Assembly (NCBI GenBank): GCA_964646815.1
Contig: CAZYFH010000011.1
Coordinates: forward strand, 1 to 64,000
Length of the DNA: 64,000 nucleotides
From: CAZYFH01 sp964646815
Lineage (GTDB): Bacteria > Acidobacteriota > Vicinamibacteria > Vicinamibacterales > UBA8438
Direction: 5' to 3'
In this document: piece after piece, positions 43,024 to 52,092 of the stretch
How the letters are laid out: each line of letters begins with the position of its first letter
How positions within the stretch are numbered: position 1 is the first letter of the stretch
The notes under the pieces: model-generated
What the model saw: only the letters and a program-made list of their open reading frames with translations
Database searches by the model: none
Told to the model about the DNA's origin: nothing
Position numbers and translations under genes: made by a program

Positions 43024-46000
43024 GTGGCGCAGCGCCGCCGGAACGGAGACCCCGGCACGGAGGCTTCGGGGAGCGTGGGACTCGAGACCCTACCGGCGGC
43101 CGATTCAGTCCCGCCTGCGACCTCGCTCGCAATCCTTTCCGCTCCTGACGCCGCGACCCGTCTCGACGCCGCTAGAGCTTTCCTGGAGCCGCACGCCGCG
43201 GGGCGGGAGTTGCTCCTGGTCGGCGAGACGCGTGAAGCGGCTGATGATTTCGCGCACGAAATCGCCCGACGTCTCGGGGCGACCTTTGGACTCCATCGAT
43301 TCAGCGTGCGGCAGCTCGCGGCGCGGATCGCCGCAGTTGATCTCGCTCGGGCTGGGACCGCGCCCGCCACCCGGCTCGGGGTGGAGGCTGTCGCGACCCG
43401 CGCCGCGTTCGAAGAGATCGAGCGCGAGGCGCTCGACTACCTCCGTCCCATCGCGCGCCTTCGCACGTTCGGGCGTACGCTCGCTGCGACGCTACAGGAC
43501 CTTCGGCACGCCGATGTGTCGGTGGCTCGGGTGATCCGTCTCGATTCGAGTGGACCCGACCTCGGGGTGCTCGCGGCGCGCTACGCGCAGCAACTCGACC
43601 AGGCTCGACTCGTCGACGCGTCGATGCTCTACCGACTGGCTGCTGCTACCGCGGCGCGCGGGGTCGCGAGACCGCCACTGGGTCTCCCCACGGTGCTGCT
43701 GGACGTCGCGGTCGCTGACGACGCGACGCTGGCACTGGTCGCCTCGCTCGCTGCCCGTGCCCCGCGGGTGCTGGCTACCGTGCCGGCGGGTGACGACCGC
43801 ACGCTGGCCGCGCTCCGACGGCTCCCGGGTGCGACGGACGCGGCCGTTGCGGACGATGGGGCGAAGGATCGGGCCCTCGGGCGAGTACGCCGATTCCTGT
43901 TCACGGCCGATACCCCGCCAGCGGTGGACGACACGAACGAGGCACCCGAGGTCACCTTCCGCTCCGCTCCAGGCGAGGAGCGCGAGTGCGTCGAGATTGC
44001 GCGAACGATGCTGCAGGAGTCGGCGCGGGGCGTGAGATTCGATCGGATGGCGGTCTTGCTCCGGTCGCCGCGCGTCTACGGTGGCTTGCTCGAGACGGCG
44101 CTGAATCGAGCGGGGATCAACGCCTGGTTCGCCAAGGGCACACGCACCCCGGATCCGGCGGGCCGGGCGTTCCTGGCGCTGCTCACCTGCGCGGCAGAAC
44201 GGCTCTCCGCGCGCCGGTTCTCCGAATACCTGTCGCTGGGCCAGGTGCCCCGGCTCGACGCCGACGGTGCGCCACCGGTTGACCGCGGACGATGGGTGGC
44301 GCCTGATAGCGTCGCCGAGGTCGTGCCGGCGCCTGCAGTCCCAGCACAGCTCTCGCTGCTCGCCCTGCTTGAGGCCGAGGACGGCTCGCCGGGTGATCCG
44401 ACCGATGCCAGTCCGGTGGACGGCGACGCCTCTCCGGTCGTTGCCGGAACGCTGCGCGCGCCGTGGCGCTGGGATCGTCTTCTCGTCGAGTCAGCCGTCA
44501 TCGGCGGACAAGAGCGGTGGGCGCGACGCCTGACCGGTCTGGCTCGTGAGCTGGAGTTGAAGCGCGCCGAGCATGCTGCGGATGACCCTGACTCGTCGCG
44601 CGTACGCGGAATCGATGAAGACCTTCGCAACCTGGAGCACCTACGCCGGTTCGCGTTGCCCGTCATCGGTCGGTTGGCGGCATTGCCAGACGAGGCACCA
44701 TGGGGCGAGTGGCTGGATCTCCTTGACGACCTGGCGCCGATGGTGCTCGAGGATCCGGACCGCGTGCTCGCGGTGCTCGCCGAGCTCCGGCCGATGGCTC
44801 GTGTGGGTCCGGTGCCGCTGCCGGAGGTGCAGGATGTCCTCGCGGAGCGCTTGACCGAGTTGCAGGCCGAACCGCCGCGCCGGCGGTTCGGCCGGGTCTT
44901 CGTCGCCGAACCGGAGCATGTACGCGGCCGCCAGTTCGAAGTCGTGTTCATTCCAGGTCTCGCCGAGCGCGTCTTTCCCCAGAAGCAGCGTCAGGACCCG
45001 TTGTTGCTCGATGCGCACCGCGCCAGCCTCAACACGGGCGCGGACGCGGCACATCTCGGTCTGCCGGATCAGCACGAACGCAACGCGCGTGAAAAGCTCT
45101 TGCTGCGCCTAGCTGTTGGCGCCGCCACCGACCGCGTGCACCTGTCCTACCCGCGTCTACAAGCGAGTGACGGTCGCCCACGGGTCCCCTCGTTCTACGC
45201 GCTGGAGGTCGAACGGGCTCGGAGCGGGGTCTTGCCGAGCTTTCAGGCGGTCGAGGAACGGGCGTTTCTCCAGGCGGGCGCGCGTCTCGCCTGGCCGGCG
45301 CCGGCGGATGCGGCACTCGCCATCGACGATGCCGAGCATGATCTGGCGGTCCTCGGCCCGCTGCTGCATCGAACGGTCACGCCCGAGATCGCAGGTCGTG
45401 GCCGGTACTTATTGACTCTGGACCGCGGGCTGCGGCGGTCGCTCCTCACACGCTGGGCACGCTGGAAGCAGCCGTGGTCGAAATACGACGGGCTCTACGA
45501 TCTCGACGACGGCACGATCGCCATGCTTGCCGCGCACCGACTCGATGCGCGACCCTATTCCGTCTCGTCACTACAGCGCTTTGCGGCGTGTCCGTATCAG
45601 TTCCTGCTCGCTGCGGTCTACCGCTTGATGCCACGCCAGGACGTCGAGCCGCTGGAAAAGCTTGACCCGCTGACGCGAGGCCGCATGGTTCACGAGGTGC
45701 AGGCTGAGTACATGCGCGAGCTGAAGCGCCGCGACGCACTGCCGGTGACGGCGACACGGGTTCCTGATGCGGAAGCGGTGCTCGACGACGTCCTCGACCG
45801 GGTGTCCGCCGCCTACGCCGAACAGCTCGCGCCGGCCATCGATCGCGTGTGGCGAGATGAGATCGAGGCGGTGCGCGCCGATCTCAAGGGATGGATTCAC
45901 CACGTGGCGAACGAGGACGGCGAGTGGATCCCCATTCGCGCGGAGTTCGGATTCGGCTTCGCATCCGGGAGCGGCCGAGATCCCGAGAGCGTGCCGGAGC

Positions 46001-46482
46001 CGGTGACCCTCGACGGGCGTTGGCGATTGCACGGTGTGGTCGACCTCATCGAAGCGAAGGCCGGACCGACGCCCCGCGGCGAGCTCCGTGTCACCGATCA
46101 CAAGACGGGGAAGAACCGCACGCGCGAGCGGATGGTGGTCGGACGCGGCGAAGTGCTGCAGCCCGTGCTCTACGGCTTGTCCGTCGAGCAGGCAATCGGC
46201 CGCGCCGTTGGTGAGTCCCAGCTGTTCTTCTGTACCTCGACCGGCGGCTTCGGGCGTCGGTCCGTGACGCTCGGCGAGCGCGAGCGGCGATCCGGGATCG
46301 AGGTGCTGGAGATCATCGATCGGGCGGTGGAGGGAGGCATGTTCTTGCCGGCGCCGCGGGAGGGCGCATGCCGGTGGTGTGACTACCGTGAGGTCTGCGG
46401 TCCGTGGGAGGAGCGGCGGGCGCGTCGGGTGAAGGACGAGACCAAGCTCGTCGATCTCTACGCCCTCCGCAGGGCGCCATGA
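43024..46482 (+). CDS. AddB-like PD-(D/E)XK nuclease of a helicase-nuclease pair
   Basis: 1152-residue AddB-type subunit, partner of an AddA-like helicase in double-strand-break processing. The N-terminal two thirds is an inactivated helicase-like region (e.g. GEERECVEIARTMLQE, VLLRSPRVYGGLLETALNRA). The C-terminal nuclease (about 890-1150) has SSLQRFAACPYQFLLAAVYR, the PD-(D/E)XK core LHGVVDLIEAKAG and ELRVTDHKTGKNR, and the Fe-S cluster cysteines: one in ACPYQF and three in CRWCDYREVCG. GTG 43024 is the earliest plausible start. ATGA overlap with the next gene shows a two-gene operon. Confidence 0.88.
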   Translation: MAQRRRNGDPGTEASGSVGLETLPAADSVPPATSLAILSAPDAATRLDAARAFLEPHAAGRELLLVGETREAADDFAHEIARRLGATFGLHRFSVRQLAARIAAVDLARAGTAPATRLGVEAVATRAAFEEIEREALDYLRPIARLRTFGRTLAATLQDLRHADVSVARVIRLDSSGPDLGVLAARYAQQLDQARLVDASMLYRLAAATAARGVARPPLGLPTVLLDVAVADDATLALVASLAARAPRVLATVPAGDDRTLAALRRLPGATDAAVADDGAKDRALGRVRRFLFTADTPPAVDDTNEAPEVTFRSAPGEERECVEIARTMLQESARGVRFDRMAVLLRSPRVYGGLLETALNRAGINAWFAKGTRTPDPAGRAFLALLTCAAERLSARRFSEYLSLGQVPRLDADGAPPVDRGRWVAPDSVAEVVPAPAVPAQLSLLALLEAEDGSPGDPTDASPVDGDASPVVAGTLRAPWRWDRLLVESAVIGGQERWARRLTGLARELELKRAEHAADDPDSSRVRGIDEDLRNLEHLRRFALPVIGRLAALPDEAPWGEWLDLLDDLAPMVLEDPDRVLAVLAELRPMARVGPVPLPEVQDVLAERLTELQAEPPRRRFGRVFVAEPEHVRGRQFEVVFIPGLAERVFPQKQRQDPLLLDAHRASLNTGADAAHLGLPDQHERNAREKLLLRLAVGAATDRVHLSYPRLQASDGRPRVPSFYALEVERARSGVLPSFQAVEERAFLQAGARLAWPAPADAALAIDDAEHDLAVLGPLLHRTVTPEIAGRGRYLLTLDRGLRRSLLTRWARWKQPWSKYDGLYDLDDGTIAMLAAHRLDARPYSVSSLQRFAACPYQFLLAAVYRLMPRQDVEPLEKLDPLTRGRMVHEVQAEYMRELKRRDALPVTATRVPDAEAVLDDVLDRVSAAYAEQLAPAIDRVWRDEIEAVRADLKGWIHHVANEDGEWIPIRAEFGFGFASGSGRDPESVPEPVTLDGRWRLHGVVDLIEAKAGPTPRGELRVTDHKTGKNRTRERMVVGRGEVLQPVLYGLSVEQAIGRAVGESQLFFCTSTGGFGRRSVTLGERERRSGIEVLEIIDRAVEGGMFLPAPREGACRWCDYREVCGPWEERRARRVKDETKLVDLYALRRAP

Positions 46483-49400
46483 CAGAGAAGCCGGCGCCGC
46501 TGGTCGATGCCGATGCGCGTCATCGGATCCGCACCGCGCTCGATGATTCGCTGATCGTCGAAGCGGCGGCCGGGACCGGTAAGACCAGCGAACTCGTCGC
46601 CCGCATCGTCAACGTGCTCGCGTCGGGCACCGCGCGAATCGACGAGATCCTCGCCGTGACGTTCACCGAGAAGGCGGCAGGCGAGCTGAAGCTCCGGCTG
46701 CGTGAGGAGCTCGAGCGCACGCGCCTGGCGCCGAATGACGGCGGTGGACGCGGTGCAGCCGACGGGCACCCCACGGTGCGCGCGCGCACCGTGGAACATG
46801 CGATCGCGCATCTCGAGGAAGCCCAAGTCAGCACGATTCACGGCTTTTGCGCCGATCTGTTGCACGAACGGCCGGTCGAGGCCGGGGTCGATCCGCGCTT
46901 CGGCATCTTGCCTGAGCCCGAGGCTCGACGGCTCTTCGCACAAGGATTCGACCTCTGGTTTCAGGGCGTGCTCGCCGATCCGTCCGAAGGGGTCCGGCGC
47001 GCGCTGCGCCGTCGCCGGACGCCGTTCCGGTTCGCCGAACCCGACGTCTCGACCGATGGGCCGACCGACAGATTGCGTCGCGCGGCGTGGCAGCTCGCCG
47101 AATGGCGGGACTTTGTCGCCCCGTGGCGACGCGAGGAGTTCCCTCGCGAAGCGGTGATCGACCAGATCGTGGCCCACGTCAAGGAGTTCGCCGATCTCAC
47201 CGACCAGGCGGGCAATCGCAAGCACGATCGCCTCTTCCACGACACACAGCCGGCACGATCTGTGGCCCAAACCATAGAGACGACAGATGCCGTTCGGCCC
47301 CGGCGTCGCGACTATGACGGGATCGAGGCATTGCTCATCGAGCTCGCGGCGAACCGCTCGTTCACGAAACCCCGTAGCGGTGCGGGTGCGGGCTACGCCG
47401 ATGGCGTGGCCCGTTCGCGCGTCCTCGAACGGCACACGAAGGTTGTCGACATGTTGCGGCGGTTCACTAAGGTTGCCGATGCCGATCTCGCCGCCCTCCT
47501 TCAACAGGAGCTCCAGGCGGTCATCGAACGGTATGGTGCGCTGAAGGCTGAAGCCGGCTATCTCGATTTCGTCGATCTTCTCCTCAAGGCACGCGATCTC
47601 CTTACCCGCCACGAAAGCGTGCGACGCGCCGCCCAGCGACGGTTTGCACGCGTGTTCGTCGACGAGTTCCAGGACACCGATCCGCTTCAGGCGGAGATCA
47701 TCCTCTTGCTCTCGGCGAACGACCCGGACGAGCGTGAGTGGCGGCGTGTGACGCCGGCTCCCGGCAAGTTGTTCATCGTTGGGGATCCCAAGCAGTCGAT
47801 CTACCGGTTTCGTCGGGCCGACGTCGGGATCTACGAAGAGGTCAAGCGTCAGCTGGAGCGGGTTGGTGTCACGTCCGTTGCGCTCACGACCAGTTTCCGA
47901 GCCGTGCCGGCCATCCAACGGTTGGTCAACCGGTCGTTCGCGCCGGTCATGCGCACCGTGCGCGCCGGGGGCGGGTCGCGGCCGGCCTATGTGCCGTTGT
48001 CACCGTATCGCAGCGGAACCGAGACGCAGCCGGCCGTGGTGGCGCTGCCGGTGCCGCGTCCGTACGGCTATCACCGTGTCGCGGCCGGGGCCATCGACAC
48101 CTCCATGCCGCACGCTGTCGGCGCGTTCATTGATTGGCTCGTGCGTCAGAGCAGCTGGACCGTCACCCAACGGCGCTCGGACACGGGCGACGACGACCCG
48201 GGCACGGGCCGCGTGCCGATCGAGGCGCGTCACATCTGCGTGCTGTTCCGGCGCTTCGAGAGCTTTGGTGGCGACGTGACGCGCGCCTACGTCAACGCCC
48301 TCGAAGCACGCGGTATTCGCCACCTTCTGGTCGGCGGGCGGACGTTCCATGAACGGGAGGAGGTCTCGACGATGCGTGCGGCGCTGGCCGCCGTCGAATG
48401 GCCTGACGACGAGCTGTCGGTGTTCGCGACACTGCGTGGGTCGCTCTTTGCCCTCGACGACGAAACCCTCTTCGTCTATCGCCAGCGGTTCGGACGACTT
48501 CATCCGTTTCGGGTCCCAAGGGCGTTGACGAGCGACCACGATACTGGCGACGAACGGTTGCTGCCGGTTGCCGATGCGCTCGAGTTGCTCCAGCACTTGC
48601 ATCGCGAGCGCAACGACGTGCCGATGGCCGAGACAATCGGACGGCTGCTCGAAGAGACTCGCGCGCACGCGGGTTTTGTGATGCGACCTGCGGGTGAGCA
48701 GGCGCTGGCCAACGTGCTCCAGATCGCAGAGCTGGCACGGCGCTATGAGGCGAGCGGTGGGCTCTCGTTCCGCGGCTTCGTCGAGTATCTCCGGGACGAG
48801 GCGTCCGCACGGCAGGCGGGTGAGGCGCCGATCCTTGAGGAGGGGAGTGACGGCGTACGGATCATGACCGTACACCGCGCGAAGGGACTCGAGTTCCCAG
48901 TGGTGGTATTGGCCGATCCGACCTGCAAGCTCCATCGCAAGAGCGCCGACCGCTTCGTCGACGCGGAAGGGGGGCTGTGCGCGTTGCGGCTGGCGGGGTG
49001 GTCACCGCTCGATCTGCTGGACCATGAGCCCGAGGAAGTCGATCGTGATCGCGAAGAAGGCATCCGCCTCGCGTATGTCGCCGCGACACGCGCGCGCGAT
49101 CTGCTCGTCGTGCCCGCGGTCGGTGATGGGCCGCACGAGGGGGGGTGGACGAGTCCGCTCCACCCGGGGCTCTACCCACCCACGTCGACACGCCGCGCTC
49201 CCGAGCCCGCCCCCGGCTGTCCGCGATTTGGTGTCGATACCGTGCTCGAGCGGCCGGATGGGGATCCGGCACGCAGCGACACAGTCGCGCCCGGGTTGCA
49301 CAACTTCGCCACACTCGAGGCGGCCGATCGTCATGACGCGAGCGTGGAGCGCGGCAAGGTCGTCGCGTTCCCTGGCAGTGCACCGGCGGTCTCGATCCCC

Positions 49401-50159
49401 GAGCCTCCTGCTGCCCCGACCTACGGCGTTGTCTGGTGGGATCCCGCGCAGCTGACGCTCGACGTCGATGCCCGGTTCGGGATCCGACAGGAGGAGCTCC
49501 TCTCGAAGAACACGCCGCCGGAGGTCGTCGAGGAGGACTTGCAGCGCTACCGCGGATGGCGCCGTCGCCGCGACGAGGCGATTGCTCGCGGGGCGCGGGC
49601 GAGCCTTGTCATCGAGACGGCAACCGAGCGCGCGCGCAGCGCGACCAGCGCCCGGGTCGCGCCTCCACCAGTCGAGGTCATCGAGCTTCCGATCGCATCG
49701 CGACGGCCGACGGGCGCGCGGTTCGGTTCGGTGGTCCACGCGGTGCTGGCAAGCGCGCCGCTGGAGCTCCCCGCTGCGTTGGCACCGCTCGACGAGCTCG
49801 CCGCGCTCCATGGGCGTATTCTCGGGGCGACGGAGCCCGAGACCACCGCAGCGTCGGCAATCGTCCGCGCGACGCTCGAACACCCGCTGCTGGCGCGCGC
49901 CCGCGCCGCGGCCACGCGCGGCGACTGCCGGCGCGAAGCGCCGGTCACGATGTGCGCCGACGACGGGGCGCTGGTGGAGGGGATTGTCGATCTCGCATTT
50001 CGTGAATCCACCGGCTGGACGGTGGTCGACTACAAGACCGACGCAGAGCTGGACGGGACCGACGCCCTGGAGATCTACCGGCAGCAGGTGGCGCTCTATG
50101 CGGCGATGATCGCTAGGGCGACTGGAGAGACGGCGACGCCGGTCCTGATGCGCGTGTGA
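46479..50159 (+). CDS. addA: AddA/RecB-like UvrD-family helicase-nuclease
   Basis: 1226-residue SF1A helicase fused to a RecB-family nuclease. Walker A AAAGTGKT (29-36), motif Ia AVTFTEKAAGELKLRL, motif II VFVDEFQDTDPLQAEIIL, motif III FIVGDPKQSIYRFRRADVG (GDPKQSIYRFR), motif IV VALTTSFRA, motif V VRIMTVHRAKGLEFPVVVL, motif VI LAYVAATRARDLLVV. The C-terminal nuclease has the catalytic LVEGIVDLAFRE and WTVVDYKTDAEL. ATG 46479 overlaps the addB-like stop (ATGA); longer upstream starts lie inside that gene. Together they would degrade or resect DNA ends. The symbol is given by architecture and pairing. Confidence 0.92.
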   Translation: MTEKPAPLVDADARHRIRTALDDSLIVEAAAGTGKTSELVARIVNVLASGTARIDEILAVTFTEKAAGELKLRLREELERTRLAPNDGGGRGAADGHPTVRARTVEHAIAHLEEAQVSTIHGFCADLLHERPVEAGVDPRFGILPEPEARRLFAQGFDLWFQGVLADPSEGVRRALRRRRTPFRFAEPDVSTDGPTDRLRRAAWQLAEWRDFVAPWRREEFPREAVIDQIVAHVKEFADLTDQAGNRKHDRLFHDTQPARSVAQTIETTDAVRPRRRDYDGIEALLIELAANRSFTKPRSGAGAGYADGVARSRVLERHTKVVDMLRRFTKVADADLAALLQQELQAVIERYGALKAEAGYLDFVDLLLKARDLLTRHESVRRAAQRRFARVFVDEFQDTDPLQAEIILLLSANDPDEREWRRVTPAPGKLFIVGDPKQSIYRFRRADVGIYEEVKRQLERVGVTSVALTTSFRAVPAIQRLVNRSFAPVMRTVRAGGGSRPAYVPLSPYRSGTETQPAVVALPVPRPYGYHRVAAGAIDTSMPHAVGAFIDWLVRQSSWTVTQRRSDTGDDDPGTGRVPIEARHICVLFRRFESFGGDVTRAYVNALEARGIRHLLVGGRTFHEREEVSTMRAALAAVEWPDDELSVFATLRGSLFALDDETLFVYRQRFGRLHPFRVPRALTSDHDTGDERLLPVADALELLQHLHRERNDVPMAETIGRLLEETRAHAGFVMRPAGEQALANVLQIAELARRYEASGGLSFRGFVEYLRDEASARQAGEAPILEEGSDGVRIMTVHRAKGLEFPVVVLADPTCKLHRKSADRFVDAEGGLCALRLAGWSPLDLLDHEPEEVDRDREEGIRLAYVAATRARDLLVVPAVGDGPHEGGWTSPLHPGLYPPTSTRRAPEPAPGCPRFGVDTVLERPDGDPARSDTVAPGLHNFATLEAADRHDASVERGKVVAFPGSAPAVSIPEPPAAPTYGVVWWDPAQLTLDVDARFGIRQEELLSKNTPPEVVEEDLQRYRGWRRRRDEAIARGARASLVIETATERARSATSARVAPPPVEVIELPIASRRPTGARFGSVVHAVLASAPLELPAALAPLDELAALHGRILGATEPETTAASAIVRATLEHPLLARARAAATRGDCRREAPVTMCADDGALVEGIVDLAFRESTGWTVVDYKTDAELDGTDALEIYRQQVALYAAMIARATGETATPVLMRV

Positions 50160-50171
50160 CAGAATGAATCG

Positions 50172-51041
50172 GTGAGCGGGAGGATCACGAGGTGGACGCG
50201 CGCTGGACCACGGTTGCGACGCCCTCCGGATCGTGCGTCCCGCACGCCGCTCTTGCTCGCCGGGTTCGCGTTCGCCGCGCTCGTCACGGGCGGCTTGGTG
50301 CTCCGCTCATCGACCACGACGAGCCACTCGGCGGCCCAGCCGGACGGCGTCGTGCGCTCGCTGCGTGTCGAGGTGCTCCGGACGCTGCCGCACGACACGA
50401 CCGCGTATACCCAGGGACTGCTCTGGTGGGGCGGTGCGCTGTACGAGAGCACTGGTCAGTACGGGCAGTCGGAGCTCCGTCGAATCGATCCCGCCACTGG
50501 CCGCGCGACGCGGCGCGTCGATATCTCACGCGCCTATTTCGGCGAGGGTCTCGCCCGTGTCGGTGATCGCCTCATCATGCTCACCTGGAAGGCGCAGCGC
50601 GCGCTCGTCCACGATCTCGCCAGTTTCGACCGGCTCGCGACGTTTCGCTACCGGGGCGAAGGGTGGGGCCTGTGCCACGACGGCGCGCGTCTGATCATGA
50701 GTGACGGAACCGACGTGCTCACATTCCGGGATCCTGAGTCGTTCGAGGCCGCCGGGCAGGTTCGCGTTACCTTGCGAGGTCGACCGCTCATGGAGCTGAA
50801 CGAGCTCGAGTGTGTCCACGGCGAGGTGTTCGCCAACGTATGGCAGGAGGACTATCTCGTGCGTATCGACCCGGCAAGCGGACGGGTTACACACCAGATC
50901 GACGCGGCCGGTCTGCTGACTCGGCGCGAATCGCGCGGTGTGGACGTCCTCAATGGCATCGCCCATGACCCCGACGCCGACACGTTCTACATCACCGGTA
51001 AGTGGTGGCCCAAGATGTTCGAGGTGCGGTTCGTGGAGTAG
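50172..51041 (+). CDS. Glutaminyl-peptide cyclotransferase (plant/bacterial type)
   Basis: 289-residue five-bladed propeller enzyme converting N-terminal Gln to pyroglutamate. An N-terminal membrane anchor (LLLAGFAFAALVTGGLVL) is followed by PHDTTAYTQGLLWWGGALYE, GQYGQSELRRIDPATG, FGEGLARVGDRLIMLTWK, GEGWGLCHDG, ELNELECVHGEVFANVW and VLNGIAHDPDADTFYITGKW, all family hallmarks. GTG 50172 starts 12 bp after addA. It acts outside the cytoplasm, probably on exported proteins or peptides. Confidence 0.92.
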   Translation: MSGRITRWTRAGPRLRRPPDRASRTPLLLAGFAFAALVTGGLVLRSSTTTSHSAAQPDGVVRSLRVEVLRTLPHDTTAYTQGLLWWGGALYESTGQYGQSELRRIDPATGRATRRVDISRAYFGEGLARVGDRLIMLTWKAQRALVHDLASFDRLATFRYRGEGWGLCHDGARLIMSDGTDVLTFRDPESFEAAGQVRVTLRGRPLMELNELECVHGEVFANVWQEDYLVRIDPASGRVTHQIDAAGLLTRRESRGVDVLNGIAHDPDADTFYITGKWWPKMFEVRFVE

Positions 51042-51117
51042 GACGGCCTCGAGGGGCTGACGTCTCGGGGTCGAGCTTTGTGCTCGCCGCTGCGGGGACC
51101 GAGGGGCGGGAGGTAGC

Positions 51118-51990
51118 GTGATGATGGTGCCACGGTCGTCACGCCGTTGGCGCGTTCGAGCGCGGGTAGCCGGGCTCGCGTGCGTCGGGTCGGTCGTCGG
51201 CCTGACAGCGATCGGGCTCGCGCAGGAAGTGGTCACCAGCCAGCGGTGGGGCTGGTATCAGACGCCGCCGCGGTTCCCCGACCACACCGCCGACCGGCGC
51301 TTCGCATTCGCGCGGGTGATGTACGAGAGCGTCACGTCGGAGCCGCGCGGCTAGGGGTGGCTTACCGACTATCCGTCTGCCGATCGCAACTTCATGATTC
51401 GGCTCTCCGAGTTGACCACGACACGGATCACCCGGGACCGACGGGCGGAGCCTGGCCATGTCGTCGTGCGATTGCTGGACGACGCGCTGTTCGATTACCC
51501 CTTCATCTTCATGTCCGATGTCGGTACCGCTGGATTCAGCGCCGATGAGGCGGCACGGCTGCGGGCGTACCTGCTCAAAGGCGGATTCCTCTGGGTCGAC
51601 GACTTCTGGGGTCCGCGCGCATGGAATCGGTGGGTCGCTGAGATCGGCCGCGTGTTACCGCCGTCCATCTACCCAATCGTCGATGCTGGGCCGACGCACC
51701 CGATCTGCAACGGGCTCCACGACGTGGCGCAGATCCCACAGATCTCGTCGATCCGGTTCTGGCGGATGATGGGCGGGCGCACGACATCGAAACGCGGTGG
51801 CATGACCGCCGAGCCTCATTTTCGTGGTATCGCGGATGCGCACGGTCGGCTTCTCGTGGTGATGTCCCACAACACCGACATCGCTGACGGTTGGGAGCGC
51901 GAGGGTGAGGACTACGAGTAATTCTACCGCTTCTCAGTCAAGGCGTACGCGTTCGGCATCAACGTCGCACTACACGCCATGACGCACTGA
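51118..51990 (+). pseudogene. DUF4159 protein with two in-frame stops
   Basis: The frame from GTG 51118 encodes a signal segment (GLACVGSVVGLTAIGLA), QRWGWYQTPPRFPDH and RVMYESVTSEPRG, then meets TAG at 51352-51354. It resumes as GWLTDYPSADRNFMIRLSEL, YLLKGGFLWVDDFWGPRAWN (the DUF4159 core GGFxxxDDFWG) and LVVMSHNTDIADGW, meets TAA at 51919-51921, and finishes FYRFSVKAYAFGINVALHAM with TH before TGA. No frameshift is present, and the residues around both stops align with the two intact paralogues downstream, so these are recent nonsense mutations. Both are TAR codons, so selenocysteine does not explain them. Confidence 0.85.
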
Positions 51991-52008
51991 CGGCGCCCGA
52001 GCCCCGAA

Positions 52009-52066
52009 TCGTAGCGCAGGACTTCAAGCTTCCGAGGTAAGGCGGAAGCCTTGCCTTGCGGGCGAG
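52009..52066. repeat. REP-like palindrome with CGTAGCGC flank (copy 3)
   Basis: It begins TCGTAGCGCAGGACTTCAAG, continues GCTTCCGAGGTAAGGCGGAAGC in parts (CTTCCG / CGGAAG stem) and ends near ATTCGAA, as copy 2 ends in TTCGAA. Located between the DUF4159 pseudogene and the convergent glycine-rich gene. Confidence 0.5.
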
Positions 52067-52092
52067 CACTTGAAATTCGAACCTCGACGCGC

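Noticed and set aside
51352..51921. Selenocysteine or pyrrolysine readthrough in the DUF4159 pseudogene.
   Set aside because: The stops are TAG and TAA, not TGA; two different stops and no accompanying structure fit mutation better.
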